Position numbers and translations under genes: made by a program | Shown here: positions 37,659-47,637 of the stretch, piece by piece | Numbering within the stretch: the stretch's first letter is position 1 | Layout of the letters: each line of letters opens with the position of its first letter | Assembly (NCBI RefSeq): GCF_011765625.1 | Contig: NZ_CP050313.1 | Location: 1,174,501-1,238,500 of the forward strand | From: Shewanella aestuarii | GTDB lineage: Bacteria; Pseudomonadota; Gammaproteobacteria; Enterobacterales; Shewanellaceae | Direction: 5' to 3' | Length of the DNA: 64,000 bases | The notes under the pieces: model-generated | Seen by the model: only the letters and a program-made list of their open reading frames with translations | Database searches by the model: none | What the model was told of the DNA's origin: nothing

Positions 37659-39813
37659 TTACTTTGGCCAGTCATCTTCAGTAATCAGCTGATTACTTTC
37701 TGCCTTTATTATTCCTCGTTTCATCGCTTGTGTAAGGTTTAAGTATAAAGGCGCACTAAAAATTGCCGCGGGTGCAAAATTGAGTGTTTTTAATGAGACA
37801 TAGGTACTTTGTTGTTGTGTCATCGCAGTACCTAGCGCAAATTGGGTTGTTTCAAAATGCTGTTCTGGGGAAATATAAACATCATGATTCGCCAACAAGG
37901 GTAAGTGAATGTGGCCAATATAAATGTTGTGAGTTTGATGATGTGAGTGAAAGCTTGGGATAATAGGGTTGCTAAAGGTTGTTTGGCGCAGGTAATCCGT
38001 AACTGTTTGATAAATCATGCTAGCTTCGATGGTATGATTAAAACAGCAAGCGATTTGACCAGGTTTAATCACGTAAATATCTGCATCTAGAAGTTGACTT
38101 AGCTCGCTAATTTTTGTACGTAATACTTGCATTGATTCACTCATTCCCAAGTTAACATCGATATGGGTTAAAGCATCAATTTTGATTAGCGCAAAAGATT
38201 TAATGTCAACATTAGGAGTGTGTTTTAACCTTTGAATACAAGCTCGTAATCCATTTAGCTCTGTCATAGGATCTAATGAATATAGTTTTTTGTATCGACG
38301 TTGTGATTTGATAATTTTTTGCGAGCGGCTCAGGGCGATCAGTAATACCATTGTCATAATAATACAAAGCATGATCAGCAAAATGATAATAAATTGCTTT
38401 TGCTGATTATCATTAATTTTTGGCTTAACTTAGCTTGTTGTAAGCCTAATTCGAACTTTAATTTTTGCTCTGTTAGTTCAGTGTTGTTGTCACTGTTAGT
38501 CTCATGTTTCTGCTTTTCCTGAGCTTGGGTTAACGCAATGATGTTATCAATCACATCAAGGGCTAAATTTAGTTCGCCAGAATTGCGATATGCAGTTGAT
38601 AAATGCTTTAGCGATTCTAACTCTTGCTCAATTAAGCCTTTTTCTCTTGCTATGGCTAATGATTGGTTGGCATGCTCAATAGCTTGTGGCCACATTTGTT
38701 GTTTGATAAGGATTTGAGCATACAAGGACTCATTTGCTACCAAATAATGTTTTACATTTTTGGCTCTAAATATCTCGTTAGCCATATTGATATAGGTCAA
38801 CGCAGCGCTTGGGTTATTTAAGTTGTAGTAGGCTTCAGCAATATTATGATTTGCTAAAGCTTGCGCTAACTCATTACCTAAATCTTCATTTATTTGTTGC
38901 GCATTTAAATAATGATCAATGGCTTTATTCCACTTTTCTTGGGCGGCATAAGTCATGGCGATAACTACAAAGGCTTCCGATACATAGGGGCCCCTGCCGA
39001 GTTCTTGAAAGCTTATCGCAGCATCATGGGCATGCTTGAGCGCTTCATCCCATTGGTCGAGGTCTCGGTAGGTTCTAGCAAGGTTTAATTGTGCCATGGC
39101 TTTTAAACCGGAATAACGAGTGCGGCTACTAACTCTAAATGCTTCGGTGTAATGCTGCAGCGATTTAGCTTGTTCACTGACGCGATTATAGTAGCGTCCT
39201 AGCATTAATTCAGCACTGGCAATAAAGTAGTCATTACGCAATTGATAAGCGATTTCACGATAACGATTTAAATGGGTTAAAGCTGGAGTGGGTTGCAATA
39301 TTAACCCGTGTAAGCTGCTTAAGTGTTCATGAATAGTAAATTTGAATAGCGTTGCGGCTAATGAGACATCGGTACTGACTTTGTTTAATGCATCATTATA
39401 TTGGTTAATTGCATATTGATATTCTTGTGATACACGGGCTTTTATGCGGCCTTTAAGCATGATGACAACGGCTTTATCTAAAGGGTTGTGACCACTATAT
39501 CTAGCTGATCGATTAAGGTTTGGGCATCATCATACTTAGTGTCAATATATAAGTTGGTCTCAAGATTTAATCTTGCCAGTAAAATCATCTGTTGAATAAG
39601 TTCTGTACTGGATAAATTGCGTTGATTAGCCAGTTGTTCAAATTCTGCTAGGTTAGTAAATGAAAAAGGCGGTTGTGCAGAACCCATTAATTGCTCGTAA
39701 AGTGTTTGCGGGTTTTCACGAAACACAATTTCTTGTTGCTCCATATCATTAGCCAATGCATATGTAGTAAACATGATAAAAATCAGCAAACATTGACTAA
39801 TAAACTGCTTCAT
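37659..39813 (-). pseudogene. Secreted TPR protein with membrane helix and degenerate GGDEF domain, two one-base losses
   Basis: Three consecutive minus-strand frames form one protein. 39813-39478 encodes a signal peptide (cleaved after YALA) and the first helices; 39460-38375 encodes TPR repeats (for example AEAYYNLNNPSAALTYINMA); the last part to 37659 has a membrane helix and a GGDEF-like domain. Frame is regained by adding one base in the CCC/TTT run at 39480-39485 and one in the five-base A run (minus strand) at 38417-38421; the latter reads QKINDNQQKQFIIILLIMLC. The GGDEF signature is replaced by KPGQIA, so the domain is not a cyclase. Likely a periplasmic TPR sensor passing signals inward; inference. 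Breaks look like sequencing errors. Confidence 0.72.
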
Positions 39814-39999
39814 AACCCCAAAACCTTCCTTGATACACCGAAATAACTAATAAATTGTAAACTAATGTTGTTTATTGCTGAGGCCAACAGCATACATTGT
39901 TATACTTTTTGATTTAAAGCAAAATATCTTGTTTTTTAGCAGCATAAAAAATTTACTGCTCATCAAAATTTTATAAAATAATATCAGAAGGAAGCAAGC

Positions 40000-41825
40000 G
40001 TGAAACCCTCCGTTATTGCAATCACCACCAGTAGCGCCTTATTTTTTGCCAGTTTGAGTTATTCGGCATGGGCAGATGTAAAATATCATATTGATTTGAC
40101 TCAACCACAACATCATTTAGCTAAGGTTTCGGTAACCTTTCCCAAATCTGATGCGGATAAGCTTATTATTAACTTACCTGTTTGGCGTACTGGCCGCTAT
40201 GAAGTATTACCTATCGCCGATGGGATCCGCTTATTCAATGTCACTGACAGTAAGGGACAGGCCTTACCCTGGACTCGCACTGCCAGTGGTGAATGGCAAG
40301 TTGCATTAACGACACCAACCCAAGTGTCGGTGAGTTATCAAGTGTATGCTAATGAATTAGGTGATCGCTTGCGTCATATCGATAACAGCCATGCTTATTT
40401 AGATGCCAGTGGCATTTTTATGTATAGCCCAAGCTTTCGAGACGAGGCCGTTACCGTAAACATGGACGTGCCCAAAGGATGGAAAAGCCACTCAGGCATG
40501 AAGAACGGCCGTAAAGCACATTCTTTTGTTGCTGATAATTATGATGTGCTGGTCGATTCACCAATCGAAACCGGTATTAATCAATATTTTGAGTTTGAAG
40601 CTAATGATCGCAAATATGAGGTGATATTTTGGGGGGAAGGCAACTACGACACCCAACAAATTGTGACCGATTTAGAAAAAATTAGCCATCAAGCGAGTGC
40701 CATATGGGATGGTTATCCCTTTGAGCGTTATGTTTATATGATCCATGCTACTAGTGGCGCACGTGGTGCGACTGAGCATTTAAATTCTACCGTTATCCAA
40801 TTGCCGCGTTTTAATTTTCGCGAGCGAAAAGACTATTTAAGATTTATTAGTACCGCGTCGCACGAGTTTATTCATACTTGGAACGTTAAAGCATATCGTC
40901 CTCAAGGTTTGGTTCCTTATGATTACCAATCTGAGAATATGACCGAATTACTGTGGGTTGCAGAAGGTTCCACCAGTTATTTTCAAAATCAGTTATTACT
41001 GCGTGCCGATGTTATTAGTGCACAAGAGTTTTTTGAAGATTTAAGTCTTCGTATTACCAATAATCAATTTAATCCTGGCCGTCAGGTGCAATCTATTGCA
41101 GAAGCCAGCCTTGGTCAGTGGAGTAGCACTTGGGGGATTATGCGGTAAACCATAGCGTGAATATATACTCGGAAGGGTATTTAACCTCGTTATCACTTGA
41201 TTTTAGTTTACTGTCTGATACTGATTTAGCCCATTCTTACCGCGATGTGCATAGAAAGCTTTATCAAGATTTTAAAATCCCAATGGGATATAACGTTGAA
41301 GATATCAAATCGATATTGGCAGAATTATCAGGAAAAGATTATCAACCATGGTGGCAGCAAAATGTTGCTCAGCCTGTGAGTTTGGACTTTGATGCCATGT
41401 TACTTAAAGCGGGTTTACAGATCGGCTATGGTGAGAAAGCCAAGTCTGAGATGAGCGCCGGGCTGAAATTAACCGGTAATCATAATGATTTAACGATTGC
41501 GACAGTTTATAAAGATGGCCCTGCTTGGAAAGCGGGCGTTAATGCTGGTGATGAGGTGGTTGCGGTTAACGGTTTAAAAGTAACAGCCAGCGGTTGGGAA
41601 AAGCGTTTAGCCGATTTTAAGGCGGGTGAGTCGATTGAACTAAGCGTATTTAATAATGACAAATTGGTTATGCGAACACTCACTTTGGTCGAGCAGCCTA
41701 AAGGTGAGCAAAAAATTACGCCAGTCGATAATGTAACCGCTGAGCAAAAAGCATTTTTAAAAGCTTGGCTAGGTATAGATTGGCCATTTGATAATGATGG
41801 CAACTATATCGAAACTGATAAGTAA
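40000..41825 (+). pseudogene. M61 family (glycyl aminopeptidase-like) peptidase with PDZ domain, one-base loss
   Basis: A secreted zinc metallopeptidase. The GTG at 40000 has AGAAGGAAG upstream and gives a signal peptide ending AWA. The zinc motif HEFIH is at residues 288-292, with the downstream Glu in LLWVAEGSTSYF. The first frame stops at 41148; the rest continues in the -1 frame and holds the end of the catalytic domain and a PDZ domain (VYKDGPAWKAGVNAGDEVVAVNG). Adding one G to the five-G run at 41132-41136 restores SSTWGDYAVNHSVNIYSEG. All motifs are intact, so this is probably an undercall. The stop codon lies inside the octamer repeat that follows. Confidence 0.83.
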
Positions 41826-41870
41826 ACCTGTAAACCTGTAAACCTGTAAACCTGTAAACCTGTAAACCTG
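41823..41870. repeat. Tandem octamer repeat, six copies of TAAACCTG
   Basis: Six perfect head-to-tail copies of TAAACCTG. The first copy provides the stop codon TAA of the M61 peptidase gene. Such arrays vary in copy number by slippage; here changes would fall outside the coding sequence. Confidence 0.95.
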
Positions 41871-41930
41871 TCAATAATTTGCCCATCAACAGATGGGCAA
41901 TTTATATGTCTATAAAGGGTAATTCTTACC

Positions 41931-42842
41931 TTAAATGCTTTCTTCCATTGGACCAAAGGCACCATGCAAAGCTTGGATAAAGGCAACTAGCTCGCTGCCC
42001 ATTAAGGCAAAGTCTGCATCTAATCGCGCTAATGGATCTTCATTACCTAAATCGTCATTACCCGCTCTGAATTCTTCAGAAAACTTCACGCGTTTTATGG
42101 AGGCATCAGATTGCATCACAAAGGCGACCGATTGAGCAAAATGCAATGCTAATTTATGCACTTGTTTGCCGGTAGCAATATGGGCTAAGACTTCATCTTC
42201 TTGTAAAACCTGTTGTTTAAAGCGCACAATGCCGCCTTCTTCTGAATCAGACTTTAATTCTGCTTCATCTTGCATTTCAAACGGTTGTGGTGCTTCGCCA
42301 GCTTGTAGCCACTCGGTTAAGGTTTGTTCTACAGGTTTAGTGTAGCTCAGCGGGATAACTGGCAGGCTACCTAATGCTTTGCGTAATAAGGCTAATAACT
42401 CTTCTGCTTTGGTTGCACTTGAGCTATCAACTAAGATCATGTCGAGCTCAGGTAAGATTAATGCATGAGTTTGACTACGACGAGAAAATGCACGAGGTAA
42501 TAGCGTGGTTGTGATCTCATCTTTCATGGCATCTTTTTCTTTTTTGGTCACTTTACGGCTTTCTAGCTCTTCAATTTCAGCCACTTTTTCATCAATAGCT
42601 TCTTTGATGACTTGTCCCGGTAGAATTTTCTCTTCTTTTGTCACGCAAATAAGATGACGATTTTCAGCACTATGGACTAATGAATGGCCTTTTTTGCCTA
42701 AAGCATTAGAAAAACCAAACTTGCTGATATCTTGGCTGGTACAAGGAGAGAAAGTGAAATCAGCCAAGGCTTTTTCTAGGGTTTCTGTGTCAGTAGAAAA
42801 CGGTTTATTGAAACGATAAAGGGTGAGATTTTTAAACCACAT
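41931..42842 (-). CDS. rdgC: Recombination-associated protein RdgC
   Basis: RdgC forms a ring dimer on double-stranded DNA and limits RecA loading; it sits on the nucleoid. The start [15 protein letters not shown], the segment [24 protein letters not shown] and the 303-residue length identify the family. A coiled coil is predicted around residues 75-115 ([20 protein letters not shown]). It is convergent with the M61 peptidase and divergent from the porin gene. No operon partner. Confidence 0.95.
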   Translation of the reverse strand: MWFKNLTLYRFNKPFSTDTETLEKALADFTFSPCTSQDISKFGFSNALGKKGHSLVHSAENRHLICVTKEEKILPGQVIKEAIDEKVAEIEELESRKVTKKEKDAMKDEITTTLLPRAFSRRSQTHALILPELDMILVDSSSATKAEELLALLRKALGSLPVIPLSYTKPVEQTLTEWLQAGEAPQPFEMQDEAELKSDSEEGGIVRFKQQVLQEDEVLAHIATGKQVHKLALHFAQSVAFVMQSDASIKRVKFSEEFRAGNDDLGNEDPLARLDADFALMGSELVAFIQALHGAFGPMEESI

Positions 42843-42958
42843 AGGAAGACACTCATTGAATAATTAAACATTTGGTCACGCAGTTTACGGCATCTGTTGT
42901 CTGGGGTAAACAGCGGTTTTTGTCTCGTTGAACACTCAATTAGTGAGGTTTAATAAAA

Positions 42959-42987
42959 ATGTCACAAAGCAGTTAAGTGTGAAATTA
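42959..42987 (+). promoter_or_regulatory. Weak candidate Pho box upstream of the porin gene
   Basis: ATGTCAC, CAGTTAA and GAAATTA are spaced at 11-base intervals as in PhoB sites, but only the first resembles CTGTCAT. It is supported mainly by the position next to phoB. Confidence 0.3.
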
Positions 42988-43137
42988 GTCATAAAATTCA
43001 AAAGTTAACATGAACTCAGTTAGGGGTAAATTTTGCTTGGTAGGAGATTTGTTAATAATTGAAATATTTCTGAAACATTCTGAAGGCAAACTTCCGCTCG
43101 TTCCGAAATAACAAACTCATGACGAAATAGCATGTCC

Positions 43138-43156
43138 AAAGGATGAAATGATGAAC
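43138..43156 (+). promoter_or_regulatory. Predicted small-RNA pairing site on the porin mRNA
   Basis: AGGATG and ATGATGAAC, split by two bulged A, are perfectly complementary to GTTCATCAT-CATCCT of the minus-strand small RNA unit at 49094-49214 (15 pairs). The site covers the Shine-Dalgarno and both start codons, where pairing would block translation. Prediction by eye. Confidence 0.55.
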
Positions 43157-44086
43157 TTATTTACTCAAACCCTAATTGCATCAGCAATTGCTGCTACAAC
43201 TGTTTCAAGTGCTTATGCTGCTGATCCACTTCAAGTTTACGGTAAATTAAACATAACAGCTCAATCTAACGATGTTCAAGGTGAGACGGAAACGTCTATT
43301 CAAAGTAATGCTTCTCGCTTTGGTGTTAAAGGAGACTTTGATTTAGGTAATGATTTACAAGCTTTTTACACGATTGAGTATGAAGTAGATACCGGCGATG
43401 ATGCAAAAGAAAATTTTAAAGCCCGTAATCAATTTGTAGGCTTAAAAGGTAACTTTGGTTCTGTATCTGTAGGTCGTAATGATACGGTCTTAAAAGTATC
43501 TCAAGGTAAAGTTGATCAATTTGGTGATCTTGCTGGTGATTTAAAAAATGTGTTTGTTGGTGATAACCGTATGGCACAAACCGCAGCTTATATGACACCT
43601 ATGTTTGCTGACTTCCAATTTGGTGTGACTTATGTTGCGGATGCAGATAGCGATCAAAAAGCGAAATCTGATGGTGACAGTGGTGTGAGCGTTGCCGCTA
43701 TGTACGGTGATGCAAAATTAAAAAATACTCCAGTTTATGCTGCTGTAGCTTATGACTCTAAAGTGAAAGGTTATGACACCTTGCGCGCCACTATCCAAGG
43801 CAAAGTGGTTGGTTTAGTGTTAGGTGGTATGTATCAACAACAAGAGAAGTTAGATTCTAATGTGACTGATAATGGCTATTTATTTAGCGCAGCGTATGAC
43901 ATTGAAGATACAACTTTAAAAGCGCAGTACCAAGATATGGAAAACAAGGGTGATTCATGGTCTGTTGGGGTTGATTACAAGCTAGCCAAGCCAACTAAAG
44001 TATTTGCTTTTTATACCAGCAATACATTTGAGTCAATCGATACTGATGATAGCTATGTTGGTATTGGTTTAGAGCACAAGTTTTAA
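43148..44086 (+). CDS. Gram-negative trimeric porin
   Basis: An outer-membrane general porin of 312 residues. The signal peptide is cleaved after SSAYA, the mature protein starts ADPLQVYGKLN (the usual first beta strand), alternating amphipathic strands run throughout, and the last residue is Phe, as required for BamA recognition. Two ATG codons are in tandem at 43148 and 43151; with AAAGGA at 43138-43143 the second is the better spaced. Its position before phoB-phoR-pstS suggests a phosphate-starvation porin. The start region is complementary to the small RNAs at 48560-49214. A terminator follows. Confidence 0.9.
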   Translation: MMNLFTQTLIASAIAATTVSSAYAADPLQVYGKLNITAQSNDVQGETETSIQSNASRFGVKGDFDLGNDLQAFYTIEYEVDTGDDAKENFKARNQFVGLKGNFGSVSVGRNDTVLKVSQGKVDQFGDLAGDLKNVFVGDNRMAQTAAYMTPMFADFQFGVTYVADADSDQKAKSDGDSGVSVAAMYGDAKLKNTPVYAAVAYDSKVKGYDTLRATIQGKVVGLVLGGMYQQQEKLDSNVTDNGYLFSAAYDIEDTTLKAQYQDMENKGDSWSVGVDYKLAKPTKVFAFYTSNTFESIDTDDSYVGIGLEHKF

Positions 44087-44106
44087 TAACACATTTGATA
44101 CTAACT

Positions 44107-44129
44107 AAAGGAGCTGCGGCTCCTTTTTT
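44107..44129 (+). terminator. Intrinsic terminator of the porin gene
   Basis: AAAGGAGC and GCTCCTTT enclose a TGCG loop and continue into six T. Confidence 0.9.
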
Positions 44130-44226
44130 ACTTGTTCCTAAAATGATTAGTGTTTATTGGTATGCAGCACAATGATATTAGATAAAATAATACCATTGGT
44201 AATAATCATGCTTAGGTTCATAATAC

Positions 44227-44255
44227 TGTCACAAAAGTGACCAATAATAGTCATC
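44227..44255 (+). promoter_or_regulatory. Candidate Pho box upstream of phoB
   Basis: CTGTCAC at 44227 and TAGTCAT at 44249 are exactly 22 bases apart with a weak middle unit at 44238, the 11-base phasing of PhoB direct repeats. This would make phoB autoregulated. Confidence 0.5.
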
Positions 44256-44282
44256 GTGGCAAATAACTGTATAGAAGCGAAT

Positions 44283-44972
44283 ATGACAGCAAGGATTTTA
44301 ATTGTAGAAGATGAATCAGCTATCCGTGAGATGCTGACATTTGTGATGGATCAACATGGATTTACAACCGCTGCAGCAGAAGACTTTGATTCAGCTATTG
44401 AGTTATTAGCTGAACCTTACCCAGATTTGATTCTATTAGATTGGATGTTCCCTGGCGGTAGTGGTATTCAACTGGCTAAGCGTTTAAAGCAAGATGAGTT
44501 TACCCGTCAAATCCCTATTATTATGCTAACAGCCCGCGGGGAAGAGGAAGACAAAGTAAAAGGCTTAGAGGTTGGTGCTGACGATTATATAACCAAGCCT
44601 TTTTCGCCTAAAGAATTGGTCGCACGTATAAAAGCGGTACTTCGTCGTAGTGCCCCCACTCGGTTAGAAGAAACCATTAATGTACAAGGGTTGCAATTAG
44701 ACCCTGTTAGTCATCGTGTTTCTATGGGTGATGAAGTATTGGATATGGGCCCAACGGAATTCAGATTACTGCACTTTTTCATGACCCACCCAGAGCGTGT
44801 CTATAGCCGTGAACAATTGCTTGATAATGTTTGGGGTACCAATGTTTACGTCGAAGATCGCACCGTAGATGTGCATATTCGTCGCTTGCGTAAAGCGGTA
44901 GAGCAAGGTGGTTATGATAAGTTGATACAAACTGTACGTGGCGCAGGGTATCGATTTTCAACCCGTATGTAA
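44283..44972 (+). CDS. phoB: Phosphate regulon response regulator PhoB
   Basis: PhoB binds Pho boxes and activates genes for phosphate capture when phosphorylated by PhoR. The receiver domain (about 1-120) has the acidic pair E9-D10, phosphoacceptor D53 in [10 protein letters not shown] and Lys in [10 protein letters not shown]. The C-terminal winged helix DNA-binding domain carries [20 protein letters not shown] and the RRLRKAVE recognition helix. The ATG at 44283 ([12 protein letters not shown]) is chosen over an upstream GTG at 44256. phoR follows 87 bases downstream, and pstS after that. Confidence 0.95.
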   Translation: MTARILIVEDESAIREMLTFVMDQHGFTTAAAEDFDSAIELLAEPYPDLILLDWMFPGGSGIQLAKRLKQDEFTRQIPIIMLTARGEEEDKVKGLEVGADDYITKPFSPKELVARIKAVLRRSAPTRLEETINVQGLQLDPVSHRVSMGDEVLDMGPTEFRLLHFFMTHPERVYSREQLLDNVWGTNVYVEDRTVDVHIRRLRKAVEQGGYDKLIQTVRGAGYRFSTRM

Positions 44973-45059
44973 TTTGCTAATCTAGCCACATATTTTATGT
45001 TTTTTGTGGCTGCATTTGCCTTATTTTAGCGTAGCATAGGGTGGTGTTATCTATGCTAC

Positions 45060-46373
45060 ATGCCAAATAGGTTGCCTATGTTGGATTCTTATTCAGGCTT
45101 TCGTCTGTTGTTTCGCCTTAGTTTGATGCTGTTATTGCTGGTGTTTGTTGGCTGGTTATTCGACAACATTACCCTTACCGTTTTAATTGGCTCACTGGTT
45201 CTTCTTTATTGGCATTACCGTCAAATTTCTCGTCTAAGTTTTTGGTTATGGAAAGATAAAAAACTGACCCCGCCACAAGGCTTAGGCAGTTGGGAAAGCA
45301 TTTTTAATGGTATTTATCGTTTGCAGGGCAAAAACCGCCGACGAGTAGGGCAATTAGCAGCATTGCTAGGCCGTTTTCGACAAGGGGCCGAAGCCTTGCC
45401 TGATGCTGCTGTGGTGCTTGATGCTGAGCTCAACATTTTGTGGTGCAATAAATTGGCGCAGTTAATTTTAGGCTTTGTATGGCCCCAAGATAATGGTCAG
45501 CGTATTGATAACCTTATTCGACATCCAGATTTTTCCGCTTATTTGCTCGCAGGTAAGTTTATAGAGCCATTAGAGATCCAATCACCAGTATCGGAAAATC
45601 GACTATTAGAGCTACGTTTAATGCCTTATGGTGATGGCCAGTTATTGCTTATGGCACGTGATATAACTCGCATTCACCAATTAGAAAGTATGCGAAAAGA
45701 CTTTGTCGCTAATGTCTCTCATGAACTTAAAACCCCATTAACCGTACTGCAAGGTTATCTTGAAATCATGCAATCCATGGAGGATGAGCAATCTCCCAAC
45801 CAAAAGCCGCTTAAGTTAATGCAACAGCAAGCTACTCGGATGCAATCTATGGTCGAGCAGCTGTTGGCACTGTCTCGTATTGAAGCTGGTGCTAATATAG
45901 ATTTGTCTAAAACGGTGAATATGAGCCATATGATCAGCCAATTGCAGCAAGAAGCCAAAGCGCTGGCAATGGATAACTATCATCTGGTTTTTGAGTGTGA
46001 ACCTCATTTAAATGTGCATGGAGATGAAATGCAGTTATTAAGTGCATGTTCTAATTTGGTATCTAATGCAATCCGTTATACCTCACCGGGCGGCACTGTG
46101 ACCATTCGTTGGCATCGTGTGGCAACGGGAGCTAGATTCTCAGTAACTGATACCGGTGTCGGTATACCACCGCAGCATATTAATCGATTAACAGAGCGGT
46201 TCTATCGAGTAGATAATGCCCGATCTAGTCAAACCGGTGGCAGCGGTCTTGGGTTAGCCATTGTTAAGCATGCATTAAGCCATCATCACAGTGAATTGAA
46301 GGTAAGTAGTGAAATAGGCAAAGGCAGTACATTTAGCTTTGTGATCCCAATGCATTTACTAGAACATATTTAG
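45060..46373 (+). CDS. phoR: Phosphate regulon sensor kinase PhoR
   Basis: PhoR autophosphorylates and passes phosphate to PhoB under phosphate limitation. Two adjacent membrane helices (about 18-35 and 38-52) with almost no periplasmic loop are the PhoR hallmark. A PAS domain (about 107-205) is followed by HisKA with H221 in FVANVSHELKTPL and the ATPase domain with NLVSNAIRYTS, DTGVGIP and GGSGLGLAIVKH. The 437-residue length is standard. Start at 45060; M7 at 45078 is an alternative. A terminator at 46418 separates it from pstS. Confidence 0.95.
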   Translation: MPNRLPMLDSYSGFRLLFRLSLMLLLLVFVGWLFDNITLTVLIGSLVLLYWHYRQISRLSFWLWKDKKLTPPQGLGSWESIFNGIYRLQGKNRRRVGQLAALLGRFRQGAEALPDAAVVLDAELNILWCNKLAQLILGFVWPQDNGQRIDNLIRHPDFSAYLLAGKFIEPLEIQSPVSENRLLELRLMPYGDGQLLLMARDITRIHQLESMRKDFVANVSHELKTPLTVLQGYLEIMQSMEDEQSPNQKPLKLMQQQATRMQSMVEQLLALSRIEAGANIDLSKTVNMSHMISQLQQEAKALAMDNYHLVFECEPHLNVHGDEMQLLSACSNLVSNAIRYTSPGGTVTIRWHRVATGARFSVTDTGVGIPPQHINRLTERFYRVDNARSSQTGGSGLGLAIVKHALSHHHSELKVSSEIGKGSTFSFVIPMHLLEHI

Positions 46374-46417
46374 ATGGGTAACCATTGATATTATTTACCC
46401 TAAAGGGTGAATAACCG

Positions 46418-46446
46418 AATGCCGTCTATGCTGACGGCATTTTTGT
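46418..46446 (+). terminator. Intrinsic terminator of phoBR
   Basis: AATGCCGTC and GACGGCATT enclose TATGCT and are followed by TTTTGTT. Confidence 0.88.
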
Positions 46447-46473
46447 TCCTGTGGTTTTAGATTTTTACTGTCC

Positions 46474-46513
46474 CTGTCATCTAACTGTCATATCAAAGTA
46501 ATAGAGTTGTCAT
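46474..46513 (+). promoter_or_regulatory. Pho box array upstream of pstS
   Basis: CTGTCAT at 46474, CTGTCAT at 46485 and TTGTCAT at 46507 stand on an exact 11-base grid, with a weak unit at 46496. This is the canonical PhoB binding pattern and lies 60-100 bases before the pstS start. Confidence 0.85.
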
Positions 46514-46573
46514 CAATGAAGTTGATACTGACCGTGTTGAAAATATTTAGTACGCTTAATTTGGAGCAATACA

Positions 46574-47545
46574 ATGAAACTTAAAAAACTTGTCGGCGCA
46601 ATTACGTTAACAGCCGCTGGTGTGTTCTCAGCTGCATCTATGGCAGCGTTAGATGAAACTTTACCTGTATATCAAAAAACAAGCGGTGTTTCAGGTAACT
46701 TGTCTTCAGTCGGTTCAGATACGTTAGCTAACATGATGACTCTATGGGCTGAAGAGTTTAAACACATTTATCCAAATGTGAACATCCAAATTCAAGCTGC
46801 GGGTTCTTCTACTGCGCCACCAGCATTAACTGAGGGGACTGCACAGTTTGGTCCAATGAGCCGCAAAATGAAGCCAAATGAGATCGAGTCATTTGAAAAG
46901 CATTTCGGCTATCAACCGACTGCAATTCGTGTCGCTATTGATGCGTTAGCGGTATTTGTTCATAAAGATAATCCAGTAAAAGGCTTGAGCATTGAACAGA
47001 TTGACAGCATTTTCTCCTCTACCAATAAATGTGGTGGACAAGAAATCAATCGTTGGGGCGAGTTAGGTTTAGACGGTAACTGGGCGGCTAAAGATGTGCA
47101 ATTATATGGTCGTAACTCGGTATCAGGTACTTATGGTTACTTTAAAGAAAAAGCCTTATGTAAAGGTGACTTTAAAGCTAACGTAAATGAGCAACCAGGC
47201 TCTGCATCTGTTGTTCAATCAGTTTCACAATCATTGAATGCAATTGGATATTCAGGAATTGGTTACAAAACGGCTGGTGTTAAAGCCATCGCTATCTCTA
47301 AAAATGGCGATAAGTATGTTGAAGCAACAGAAGCTAACGCGGCTAACGGAAGTTACCCATTATCTCGTTACTTATATGTTTATATTAACAAGCATCCAAA
47401 TAAAGATTTATCGCCAATGGATCGTGAATTTATTCGCTATATTTTGTCTAAGCAAGGTCAGCAAGTAGTTGAAAAAGATGGTTATGTCCCGTTACCGACT
47501 AGCGTTGTTGCCAAAGATTTAGAAAAAGCGGGTATTCGTTTGTAA
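46574..47545 (+). CDS. pstS: Phosphate-binding PstS-family protein
   Basis: A periplasmic phosphate-binding protein of the PBP-like superfamily. The signal peptide is cleaved at ASMAA. The phosphate-binding loops [27 protein letters not shown] with the SR segment GPMSRKM, and [14 protein letters not shown] are present. At 323 residues it matches the Shewanella PstS-like protein encoded beside phoBR. The permease genes pstCAB are not in the window; the gene ends with a terminator at 47565, so it is transcribed alone. Strong Pho boxes lie upstream. Confidence 0.9.
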   Translation: MKLKKLVGAITLTAAGVFSAASMAALDETLPVYQKTSGVSGNLSSVGSDTLANMMTLWAEEFKHIYPNVNIQIQAAGSSTAPPALTEGTAQFGPMSRKMKPNEIESFEKHFGYQPTAIRVAIDALAVFVHKDNPVKGLSIEQIDSIFSSTNKCGGQEINRWGELGLDGNWAAKDVQLYGRNSVSGTYGYFKEKALCKGDFKANVNEQPGSASVVQSVSQSLNAIGYSGIGYKTAGVKAIAISKNGDKYVEATEANAANGSYPLSRYLYVYINKHPNKDLSPMDREFIRYILSKQGQQVVEKDGYVPLPTSVVAKDLEKAGIRL

Positions 47546-47564
47546 ATCAAACATATCAACTTAA

Positions 47565-47589
47565 AAAAGGCCTCTTTGTGAGGCCTTTT
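47565..47589 (+). terminator. Intrinsic terminator of pstS
   Basis: AAAAGGCCTC and GAGGCCTTTT are perfect arms around TTTGT, followed by GCTTTTG. Confidence 0.88.
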
Positions 47590-47637
47590 GCTTTTGTATT
47601 GAGAATAATTGAAAGATGCAGACGGGCGATAAAGGAT

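Noticed and set aside
41126..41140. Programmed -1 frameshift in the M61 peptidase
   Set aside because: There is no classical slippery heptamer with a downstream stimulator, and several unrelated genes in the window show the same one-base loss, which favours sequencing error.
41820..41880. CRISPR array
   Set aside because: The octamers are contiguous without spacers, so this is a simple tandem repeat.
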